Origin: CAZXVW01 sp964644025
GTDB lineage: Bacteria; Acidobacteriota; Terriglobia; Bryobacterales; Bryobacteraceae
Length of the DNA: 16,088 bases
Assembly: GCA_964644025.1 (NCBI GenBank)
Contig: CAZXVW010000096.1
Location: 1-16,088, forward strand
Reading direction: 5' to 3'
Below the pieces are notes generated by a model. It was not told the origin of the DNA and searched no databases. It worked only from the letters and a program-made list of their open reading frames with translations. The translations under genes and the position numbers were made by a program. The number at the start of each line of letters is the position of its first letter. Within the stretch, counting starts at the first letter, position 1. Shown piece after piece: positions 1 to 6,408 of this stretch.

Positions 1-516
1 GGCTTTTACGTGCCTGAGGCGAAGAAGTCCCGTTTCGCCCAGTTGTACACGCCGGATAAAAACGGCGGCATCAAGCCCGCGGACCCGAAAACCTCCCGGG
101 ACTTCATGAAGAAGGGCACCTTCTTCTCCGGCGGCGGCGGGCTCGTCTCCACCATCTCCGATTACGCCCGCTTCTGCCAGATGATGCTCAACGGCGGCGA
201 GCTTGATGGCGTCCGAATCCTCAGCCCGAAGACCGTCCACCTGATGACGGTTGACCACTTGGGTGATATTCCGAAGGGAAAGCTTACCCCGGGTTGCGGC
301 TTCGGTCTGGGCTTTGCCGTAACGCTGGACCTCAGCCGGACCGGCATCGCGGGTTCGGTGGGGGAATACCGCTGGGGCGGAGCGGCCGGGACGCGGTTCT
401 GGATCGACCCGGCCGAAAAGATGATCGGCATTTACATGGTGCAGATCCTGCCCCATACGGGCCTGCGCTACGGCGACACGTTCAAGGTCCTCGCCTACCA
501 GTCGATCGTGGAGTAG
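1..516 (+). CDS. Serine beta-lactamase-fold hydrolase (class C / PF00144 type), C-terminal part
   Basis: The gene enters from the left edge in frame with base 1; 171 codons are visible, ending in TAG at 514-516. The GTG at 10 is an internal codon, because the frame stays open to the edge. The residues SGGGGLVSTISDYARFCQMML, followed by a segment on the reaching of a final SP-type helix (RILSPKTVHLMT), and then YRWGGAAGTRFWIDP are typical of the C-terminal half of the beta-lactamase/esterase/D-Ala-D-Ala peptidase-like family. In this family the WGGAAGT segment takes the place of the KTG/HxG motif on the last active-site strand. The catalytic SxxK and YxN motifs and any signal peptide lie outside the window, so substrate (ester, peptide or lactam) cannot be told. 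It converges on the first sulfatase gene with 27 bases between the stop codons. Family call is firm; specific function unknown. Confidence 0.85.
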   Translation, partial: GFYVPEAKKSRFAQLYTPDKNGGIKPADPKTSRDFMKKGTFFSGGGGLVSTISDYARFCQMMLNGGELDGVRILSPKTVHLMTVDHLGDIPKGKLTPGCGFGLGFAVTLDLSRTGIAGSVGEYRWGGAAGTRFWIDPAEKMIGIYMVQILPHTGLRYGDTFKVLAYQSIVE

Positions 517-522
517 CGCACG

Positions 523-537
523 CCGGCGGCGCGCCGG
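523..537. terminator. Short GC hairpin between convergent genes
   Basis: CCGGCG (523-528) and CGCCGG (532-537) form a perfect 6-bp stem with a GCG loop, in the 27 bases between the two convergent stop codons. It is symmetric and could act on both transcripts. There is no T run on either side, so it is not a canonical intrinsic terminator. Confidence 0.3.
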
Positions 538-543
538 AACCGC

Positions 544-1932
544 TCACGAGGGACCCTGGCCGGGGAGGATGCGGCCGGCGCGGTCGGTGGCGCGCATGTA
601 GTAGAACGGGTCCTGGTTTTTCTGGATCCACCAGTCCAGCTCGGCCTGCAGCTCTTTCTTTCGGGCCGCGTAGCCGGCGTCGGCGGCGAGGTTTACCAGC
701 TCTTCCGGATCGTTCTTCAGGTCGTACAGCTCTTCGCCGAAGAGCATGTAGCGGTTGTACTTGAACTCCGGCGTGCGGATCATGCGGATGGGATTCACCC
801 ACTTCTGCTTGCTGTAGTACTGGCTGATGACGTAATCGCGGTTTTTTACCGTGCCTCCGCCCATCAACAACGGCTTGAGCGATTGGCCGTGGCAGCGGTA
901 AGGTTTGGCGCCGGCCAGCTCGAGAATTGTCGGCGCCAGGTCCGTGTTCTGTCCTTGGTAGTCACTCACCCGGCGCGGGGCGCCGCCCAGGCCAGCCGGA
1001 ACCCGGATCAGCAACGGGATCCGGACCATGTGCTCGTACATGAACGGGCCTTTGAAAATGAGCCGGTGATTGGTGTCCATATCGCCGTGGTCCGAGGTGA
1101 CGATGATGATGGTGTTGTCCCAGAGGCCGTTGTCCTTGACGGCCTTCAGCAGCGCTCCGACGGCATCATCATAGAGTTTGGCCCGGCTGCGGTAGTATTC
1201 GCGGTAGTATTCCCACACCTTTTCCGGCTGGCCCCAGATGGCGGTGCCCTGGTCCTCGGTCATGAACTGCTTCTGGGGCGCCGGCTTGTGGGTGAACGTC
1301 TCCTTGCGCCAGGAATCGGGCAGCGGCGCCGAGACGCGGGAAATATCGCCCGTATCCCGGCGGAAATGATAAATATCATGCGGATTCAAGTACGAGGCCA
1401 CCAGGAAGAAAGGTTTGCCGCCGCGGGCATGGCGCTTGAGAAAGTCAACGGCCTTCGGGGTGACCATCTTGTCGTCGGTCTTCTTCAGTTCCTCGTCCCA
1501 GCCGGCGTTGGCCACCGCGTCGCTGCCAAGATGCCACTTGCCGAAGTAGCCGGTGTGGTAGCCGGCCTGCTGCAGCTTCGGCGCGATGGTGGGCATCGCG
1601 AGATTGTTGCCGCCGGCCGCGCCGATGTTTCCATAAACGCCGGTGCGGCTGGGGCACCAGCCGGTAAAGATGGAGGAACGGCTGGCCGAGCACTGCGGCG
1701 TCGAGCAAAAGAAGTTTTCGAACACGACGCTCTGGCGGGCCAGCGCGTCCTGGTTCGGCGTGTCGAAAAACTTGTCGCGGTAGCCCGCGGCGCGCCAGTG
1801 CTGCTGGTCCGACATGATGTAAAGAATGTTCGGCCGGGGAGCGCGGCCGGCGCCCATCCCCGCGCCGGAGGCCAGCAGGCCGGCCCCGGTCATTCTGACG
1901 AAATCTCTGCGAGTGCTGGTTTGACTGCTCAT
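544..1932 (-). CDS. Tat-exported sulfatase, S1 family (formylglycine type)
   Basis: Predicted 462-residue arylsulfatase-like enzyme that hydrolyses sulfate esters, probably on a glycan. The start at 1932 is chosen because it gives MSSQTSTRRDFVRM, a twin-arginine signal followed by a hydrophobic Ala/Gly stretch; the frame stays open to 2043 but that extension would bury the signal. The GGAAAGG at 1950-1956 is too far from this ATG to be a good ribosome site, so the start is not certain. Catalytic features: SDQQ metal ligand (Asp42), sulfatase signature CSASR with Cys81 as the formylglycine precursor and Arg85, GYFGKWHLG (Lys132, His134), NPHD (His185), TSDHGD (Asp281, His282) and Lys294. Length matches the family. 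It follows the fucosidase gene by 117 bases on the same strand, which suggests joint action on sulfated fucose units. Exact sulfate position and substrate cannot be read from the sequence. Confidence 0.93.
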   Translation of the reverse strand: MSSQTSTRRDFVRMTGAGLLASGAGMGAGRAPRPNILYIMSDQQHWRAAGYRDKFFDTPNQDALARQSVVFENFFCSTPQCSASRSSIFTGWCPSRTGVYGNIGAAGGNNLAMPTIAPKLQQAGYHTGYFGKWHLGSDAVANAGWDEELKKTDDKMVTPKAVDFLKRHARGGKPFFLVASYLNPHDIYHFRRDTGDISRVSAPLPDSWRKETFTHKPAPQKQFMTEDQGTAIWGQPEKVWEYYREYYRSRAKLYDDAVGALLKAVKDNGLWDNTIIIVTSDHGDMDTNHRLIFKGPFMYEHMVRIPLLIRVPAGLGGAPRRVSDYQGQNTDLAPTILELAGAKPYRCHGQSLKPLLMGGGTVKNRDYVISQYYSKQKWVNPIRMIRTPEFKYNRYMLFGEELYDLKNDPEELVNLAADAGYAARKKELQAELDWWIQKNQDPFYYMRATDRAGRILPGQGPS

Positions 1933-2049
1933 GACATTTTCAAGATACACCTTTCCGGCGGGCATGATGCCGGTTTCGGGGAGAAGCCATTCCGGCGCCG
2001 GGACAGCGGGGTCGCCGGAGCAAGGCCGGCGTCCGAACCACAAGCGCGC

Positions 2050-3426
2050 TTATTGGGTTCGGATGGCGAGGACCGAAACGGCCTGGTCCGGGACCTGGGC
2101 CGGCAAGCTGATGCGCAGATGACCGGGTGACTGCTCAAAGCGCAGCGGGGCGCCGCCGGCCAGCAACGTTACATCCGTCACCTTCGACTGCAGACCCAGC
2201 GTGGCCAGATTCTCCGCCGGCCACGGCAGTTCAAGCGCGCCCGCGGGCCAGGCGAACAGGTGCGCGTAGACGGTTTTGCCCTTCGTCGTGGTCTTGACCG
2301 CCGCCAGGCCCTGGATGGGGCCGTAGGTGGTGCCGTAGATCGCTTCGCCGTTCACCTGGAGCCATTTGCCGATGCCCCGCAGCCGCTCCTGGAACTCGGG
2401 CTGGATGGTGCCGTCCGGGCGCGGCCCGACATTGAGCAGGAAGTTGCCCCCCTTGCTGGCCACTTCGACCAGCGTGCGGATTAACTGCGTAGTGGACTTG
2501 TAATCGAGATCGCGCTTGTTATAGGCCCAGGTGTGATTGATGGTCATGCAGGTTTCCCAGCGGCGGAAATCCTCCGGCCGGGGGACGCGATCCGGCGGCA
2601 GGTTCGCCCCCTGCTTGGCGTCGACGCCCACCAGGCGCGCACCGGAGCTTTTCGTCGGGATGCCCTTGGGAAGGAACTGCTCGGGTGTCTCGAAATCGCC
2701 CGGCAGCCCGATGCGGTTGTTGATCAGGGTGCCCGGCGACAGCTCCCGGATCAGACGGTGGAAGCGAAGCCCGTCGAACTTACGCTGGTTGCGGAGGCCG
2801 TCGAACCAGATGACGAAAACGTCGCCATAGCCGGTGAGCAGCTCGCGGAGCTGGGCCTCCATGTAGTCCAGATAGAGAAACCATTCCGGCCGGGTCGGCT
2901 CGCCCAACCAGTTCTCGCTGGCCGGTTTCGAGGTGTCGCGGTAACCTGGCTGGTGCATGTCCGGCGGGGAATAGTAGAAGCCAAGCGGCATCTGCTGCCG
3001 CCGGCAGGCCGCGGCAAGCTGGGCCACGATGTCCTTGCCGTAAGGAGTGTTCGTGATCTTATAGTCGGTATAGGCGGAATCGAACATGCAGAAGCCGTCG
3101 TGATGCTTGCTGGTAAATACCATGTAGCGCTGCCCGGCCGCCTTCGCCAGCCGGACCCATTCGTCCGGATCATAGCGAACCGGGTTGAAACGCTCCGGCA
3201 GGCGCCGGTATTCGGCCTCGGTGATGGGCCCCCAGCGCTTTGGATTGGGGCGCATGATCGGCCAGGAGGCCTCGACGCTGGCCAGCGAGTAAGGGCCCCA
3301 GTGGATGAACATGCCGAACTTGTATTCCCGGAATCTGGCATGCGCTTCTTCCAAGGCTGCGTCGGCGGCAGGAAGGGAAATCGCCGCCAGCAGCGACAGG
3401 ATCAATACGCGTCTTGGCGTCCGCAT
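2050..3426 (-). CDS. Alpha-L-fucosidase, glycoside hydrolase family 29
   Basis: Predicted 458-residue secreted exo-enzyme releasing alpha-L-fucose. An N-terminal signal peptide is clear (MRTPRR, then a hydrophobic run LILSLLAAISLPA, cleavage near ADA, residues 21-23). The catalytic barrel covers about residues 28-365 and shows the family hallmarks: KFGMFIHWGPYS (36-47), TSKHHDGFCMFDS (105-117), YYSPPD (151-156), VIWFDG with Asp209 as the probable nucleophile, and the late segment ETCMTINHTWAYN (291-303) with NFLLNVGPRPDG (328-339). A beta-sandwich C-terminal domain follows to 458. The general acid is poorly conserved in this family and I do not assign it. The gene starts 44 bases downstream of the zinc-ribbon gene and is followed by a sulfatase gene, so desulfation and defucosylation may be coupled. 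The ribosome site (AAGGG, immediately before ATG) is weak. Confidence 0.95.
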   Translation of the reverse strand: MRTPRRVLILSLLAAISLPAADAALEEAHARFREYKFGMFIHWGPYSLASVEASWPIMRPNPKRWGPITEAEYRRLPERFNPVRYDPDEWVRLAKAAGQRYMVFTSKHHDGFCMFDSAYTDYKITNTPYGKDIVAQLAAACRRQQMPLGFYYSPPDMHQPGYRDTSKPASENWLGEPTRPEWFLYLDYMEAQLRELLTGYGDVFVIWFDGLRNQRKFDGLRFHRLIRELSPGTLINNRIGLPGDFETPEQFLPKGIPTKSSGARLVGVDAKQGANLPPDRVPRPEDFRRWETCMTINHTWAYNKRDLDYKSTTQLIRTLVEVASKGGNFLLNVGPRPDGTIQPEFQERLRGIGKWLQVNGEAIYGTTYGPIQGLAAVKTTTKGKTVYAHLFAWPAGALELPWPAENLATLGLQSKVTDVTLLAGGAPLRFEQSPGHLRISLPAQVPDQAVSVLAIRTQ

Positions 3427-3469
3427 GCCCTTAGTGTAGTCCGCCGGCGCAACCAGGCGGAAGGCGCCG

Positions 3470-3982
3470 CTAGGCTCCGGCCAGGCGGCGGTATTCGCGA
3501 TCCGAGTCCGCCGGCAGCAGCACCCACAGCGTGTAGATGCCCAGGGCGGTCCCGAAGGGGATGCTCAGCAGCGCCAGGCAGCCGAGCACGATCGCCAGCA
3601 TCCGCGCCCACGGCTGCCGGCTGATCAGACCCCAGCCGGCGATGATGCCGATGATGGCGAGTACGCCGAACAGGCCTCCGGCCATGGCAATCAAGTGGCC
3701 GGGAAAGAACCCGTGCCAGCCGATGCCCCGGTGCATCCACGGAGACCACATCGTGCCGAATGCGAACATCCCAAGCGAGGGAAGCAAGTGGATCACCGAA
3801 TAGACGACCCAAAGGATTCCCAGCACCCGGAGATGGTTCGCGAGCCGGCCGGGCGCCGCCGTCGCCGCGCCCGGGATCCCGGCCGCGCCCGGTGAGGTGC
3901 TTGCCGGTACAAAGGACTTGCCGCAAGAGGGGCAGTAGTTCTGGCCCTCCTGAACTTGCGCGCCACATTTGTCGCAGTACAT
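3470..3982 (-). CDS. Zinc-ribbon membrane protein of unknown function
   Basis: 170 residues. The N-terminus MYCDKCGAQVQEGQNYCPSC carries two CxxC pairs (Cys3/6 and Cys17/20), a short rubredoxin-like zinc ribbon. A Pro/Ala/Gly-rich linker (about 27-45) leads to a membrane part with hydrophobic segments near 52-76, 97-120 and 127-156 (the last long enough to be two helices). A GAGGT ribosome site at 3991-3995 lies 8 bases before the ATG at 3982 and fixes the start; a TATAGA box at 4011-4016 is a possible -10. Proteins with this architecture are widespread in bacteria without an assigned role, and I do not assign one. It sits between two carbohydrate-active genes on the same strand, 43 bases before the fucosidase and 130 bases after the DUF5060 gene, so it may simply share their transcript. 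Confidence 0.85.
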   Translation of the reverse strand: MYCDKCGAQVQEGQNYCPSCGKSFVPASTSPGAAGIPGAATAAPGRLANHLRVLGILWVVYSVIHLLPSLGMFAFGTMWSPWMHRGIGWHGFFPGHLIAMAGGLFGVLAIIGIIAGWGLISRQPWARMLAIVLGCLALLSIPFGTALGIYTLWVLLPADSDREYRRLAGA

Positions 3983-3990
3983 GATGATCT

Positions 3991-4016
3991 ACCTCTATCG
4001 AGACTATCAATCTATA
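3991..4016 (-). promoter_or_regulatory. Ribosome site and possible -10 box of the zinc-ribbon gene
   Basis: On the minus strand TATAGA (4011-4016) precedes GAGGT (3991-3995), 8 bases from the ATG. No convincing -35 is visible at 16-18 bases upstream, so an independent promoter is possible but unproven; the ribosome site is good. Confidence 0.4.
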
Positions 4017-4091
4017 CGCGGCAGCGCGGAAGTATGTTCTCCAAACGCCGCTGGGGGGCAAAACCGCCAAGGTGCTGCGCATCGGTCACAC

Positions 4092-4107
4092 CGGGCGGTT
4101 GCGCCCG
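4092..4107 (-). terminator. GC hairpin after the DUF5060 glycoside hydrolase gene
   Basis: CGGGCG (4092-4097) and CGCCCG (4102-4107) form a perfect 6-bp stem with a 4-base loop, five bases beyond the TAA at 4113-4115. There is no U run after it, so it may only attenuate transcription into the zinc-ribbon gene or stabilise the 3' end. Confidence 0.3.
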
Positions 4108-4112
4108 CCAGG

Positions 4113-6227
4113 TTAGCCCGGAACGGTAATGCGGACGGTGGCCGTGTTGGAGTGGTCTTCACCGTCGTTCACCTGCCACTGGAAACTGTCCGGGCCGCGG
4201 TAGCCGGGTTCCGGCGTGTAGGTGGCCTCGTTATCGAGCAGGCGCACGGCGCCATGATCCGGCGGCCGGGTGATGCGGAAATGATAGGGGCCGGGACCGT
4301 CGCGGTCAGCGTAGCGGAGCAGGAAGGCCCGCGGCTGGCCGGCCCGGACACGAACGGTTCCATTGTAAGCGCGCGGCGGGATGTTGACGCCGGCCGCGTT
4401 CGCGGTAATGGTTACGGTGGCGACATTAGACTCGCCGGCTGGTCCGGCGGCGCGCCAGGTGAAATGGTCCCGGCCGGTGAAACCGCGGCGTGGGGTGTAG
4501 GTCCGGTCGGCGCCCTCGCCGGTGAGCGAGCCTGAGGTGGGTGGCGTCACGATCTGGTACCGGAGAGCTTCCACCGAGTCGCCGGGCAGCGTAGCCAGGT
4601 GGATTGCCACCGGGGCGTTGCGCGAACACAACAGCGCCGCGGAAACGGCCACGGGCGGGGCTTGAGCCTCCCCGGCGATTCTCTCGATCCGCAAGGCCCA
4701 ATCCTGGCCTTTCGGAGCGGTGAGAACCTGGCGGCCGCCTTGCAGTTCGGCGGTTTTCCCCCACGGGTCGGCGCGGGTGCTCCGCGGATCGAACCATTGC
4801 GCGCGGTAGCGGTTGCCGGGCGCGAGCTCCAGTTCGATCCGGCCGCCGTAGGGAAGGTAGAGCGCGTAGACCTCGCCCGGACGCGCCAGGCAAAAAGCCT
4901 CGCCCTGCCGCACCAGGTGATTGGCCGGGAACATGCGCTCGACCGGAAGCGATTCCAGGAACGCGCGGGCCAGCCGGAGCTCGCGCCAGGCGGATTCCAA
5001 CCGGCTGGGGTCTTCTTGCGCCGGCAGCCGGCTGGCCCAGACGCCGCCCCCGAGAAAGACGCTCCACCAGCTCCGGCGGTCCACCGCCGGCCGGGCTTCA
5101 TCGAAGCTGACAACCAGGGGACGCGCGTTGCGGGTGAGGGCGCCGCCAAACCAGTCAACCGCGAGCTGGTTGAGGGTGGCCGGTTTGCTCGGGCCCGTCT
5201 GAATGCTGGCCAGTTGCACGGCGGGGCTGTCGATGTAGTCGGGGCGGGGAAAGTTCACGCCGTGGACGGCCCGAGGGTGCTGGTAGGGATCGATCGTGCC
5301 CAGCAGCTTCATGTAGTGAAGGGCCTCTTCCAGCGCGTAACGTTCGCCGTACGCTTCATCGAAGTCAAAGCACAGCGCCGGGAGATAGCCGAAACGGGCG
5401 ACCATCTCGCGGTAGTAGCGGGTGTGGTCGTACCCGGTCCAGGCCTCCTTACCCTCCAGGACAAGGTGCACCACGATGCCCTTGGACTGGAGGTAGTCGA
5501 ACACCCTCCGCCACTCTTCCAGCCGGGCGATGTCGTAGCGGTCCGCATGTTGGGTGGCTTCCTCTGGAGTGGCGCCCACCCAGGGCCAGATGTCGTTACT
5601 GCCGCCGAGTGTGCTGGCCACGACGCGCACCGAGTTGACGCCCGCCGCGGCGAGGGAATCGATCCGGCGCTTCGTGGCTTGCCGGTCAGCGGCGGCAAGC
5701 AGGTTTTCCGGCCCGGCAGCGCCCGCCTGGATCCAGTAGGAGCCTTCGCGGAACTTCAGGTACCGTTCATTGACGTATTCCAGGCGGCCGAGGCGCCAGA
5801 GAGGGGGCGCATCCGGCGGGGGATCGATCACGCCGAAGCGGCCGCTGCGGGCGTTCAGCCGGGGATCCGGGCTTTGCGTATGCCAGGACCAGACGCCGTT
5901 GCGGTCGGCGGCGAAGCGGACCTTCCAAATGTCACCGCCAAGGCCGCCGTGGCCGTCGCCGTCGTAGAAGCCGGGAACCAGGAAGGCGGCGCCACCAGGC
6001 CCGGTAAACATGACGTCGAAGGCAATGGCGAACGGATTCGGCTCGCCCAAGCCGGTCAGTGACGGGCCATGAAAGACGAGTTCGATCATACCCCAGCGTG
6101 GATAGGCGGGCAGCGGTTGCTCCTTGGCGGCGCAGCCCGCCAGCCAGGTGAGGGACACCAGGAGACAAATCCGGAGCGCGGCTACCGGCCCCAGTCTCCA
6201 ACGGCACCGGTAGATTATTGATTTCAT
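4113..6227 (-). CDS. DUF5060-type glycoside hydrolase-like lipoprotein with C-terminal cadherin-like repeats
   Basis: 704 residues from the ATG at 6227, chosen because it gives a lipoprotein signal: basic start MKSIIYRCRWR, hydrophobic core, lipobox LAGC with Cys32. The frame stays open upstream to 6455 but without signal character. Domains in order: a DUF5060-like immunoglobulin domain (about 42-135; RWGMIELVFHGPS, GVWSWHTQSPDP), a TIM-barrel-like domain (about 150-430; YLKFREGSYWIQAGAAGPEN, GVNSVRVVASTLGGSNDIWPW, VVHLVLEGKEAW, PLVVSFDEARP), a domain resembling the putative collagen-binding module common in DUF4038/DUF5060 proteins (about 435-515; EVYALYLPYGG, YRAQWFDPRS), and two cadherin/Ig-like repeats (about 524-610 and 616-703; TYTPRRGFTGRDHFTW and TYTPEPGYRGPDSFQW). 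Probably a surface- or periplasm-anchored glycanase or glycan-binding protein. Candidate acids are Glu259, Asp289/Glu291 and Asp376/Glu377, which I cannot choose between. Divergent from the VWFA-related gene. Confidence 0.82.
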   Translation of the reverse strand: MKSIIYRCRWRLGPVAALRICLLVSLTWLAGCAAKEQPLPAYPRWGMIELVFHGPSLTGLGEPNPFAIAFDVMFTGPGGAAFLVPGFYDGDGHGGLGGDIWKVRFAADRNGVWSWHTQSPDPRLNARSGRFGVIDPPPDAPPLWRLGRLEYVNERYLKFREGSYWIQAGAAGPENLLAAADRQATKRRIDSLAAAGVNSVRVVASTLGGSNDIWPWVGATPEEATQHADRYDIARLEEWRRVFDYLQSKGIVVHLVLEGKEAWTGYDHTRYYREMVARFGYLPALCFDFDEAYGERYALEEALHYMKLLGTIDPYQHPRAVHGVNFPRPDYIDSPAVQLASIQTGPSKPATLNQLAVDWFGGALTRNARPLVVSFDEARPAVDRRSWWSVFLGGGVWASRLPAQEDPSRLESAWRELRLARAFLESLPVERMFPANHLVRQGEAFCLARPGEVYALYLPYGGRIELELAPGNRYRAQWFDPRSTRADPWGKTAELQGGRQVLTAPKGQDWALRIERIAGEAQAPPVAVSAALLCSRNAPVAIHLATLPGDSVEALRYQIVTPPTSGSLTGEGADRTYTPRRGFTGRDHFTWRAAGPAGESNVATVTITANAAGVNIPPRAYNGTVRVRAGQPRAFLLRYADRDGPGPYHFRITRPPDHGAVRLLDNEATYTPEPGYRGPDSFQWQVNDGEDHSNTATVRITVPG

Positions 6228-6255
6228 TGGGGTTGTGTGGACGCTTCCGCTGCTA

Positions 6256-6261
6256 ATTGTA
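6256..6261 (-). promoter_or_regulatory. Possible -10 box for the DUF5060 gene, overlapped by an inverted repeat
   Basis: TACAAT on the minus strand, 28 bases before the ATG at 6227, matches the sigma70 -10 at 5 of 6 positions. No good -35 is present, so an activator might be needed. The inverted repeat GTACC (6259-6263) / GGTAC (6272-6276) overlaps its upstream edge and could be an operator. Confidence 0.35.
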
Positions 6262-6349
6262 CCAGATTCCCGGTACGGGCGAGGCCGGCCGCCATCTGGG
6301 ACAACAGCAATGCTCCCCTCCTGCCGATAAACTACAGGGTAGGGAGCCG

Positions 6350-6360
6350 GTTGTAACAAC
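6350..6360. promoter_or_regulatory. 11-bp palindrome in the divergent intergenic region
   Basis: GTTGT-A-ACAAC is a perfect palindrome about its central base, 49 bases before the VWFA-related ATG. It could bind a dimeric regulator, but short palindromes occur by chance and no second copy was seen nearby. Confidence 0.25.
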
Positions 6361-6408
6361 AACTCTCTCCGCCCCGTCGTGTTAAACGAGAGCGCGGGGC
6401 TTGTTCGC

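Noticed and set aside
883..2130. 415-residue open frame antisense to the first sulfatase
   Set aside because: Shadow frame; the opposite strand carries intact sulfatase motifs.
4599..6062. 487-residue open frame antisense to the DUF5060 gene
   Set aside because: Translation is low-complexity Arg/Ala/Gly/Val-rich without domains; a GC-rich shadow of the lipoprotein gene.
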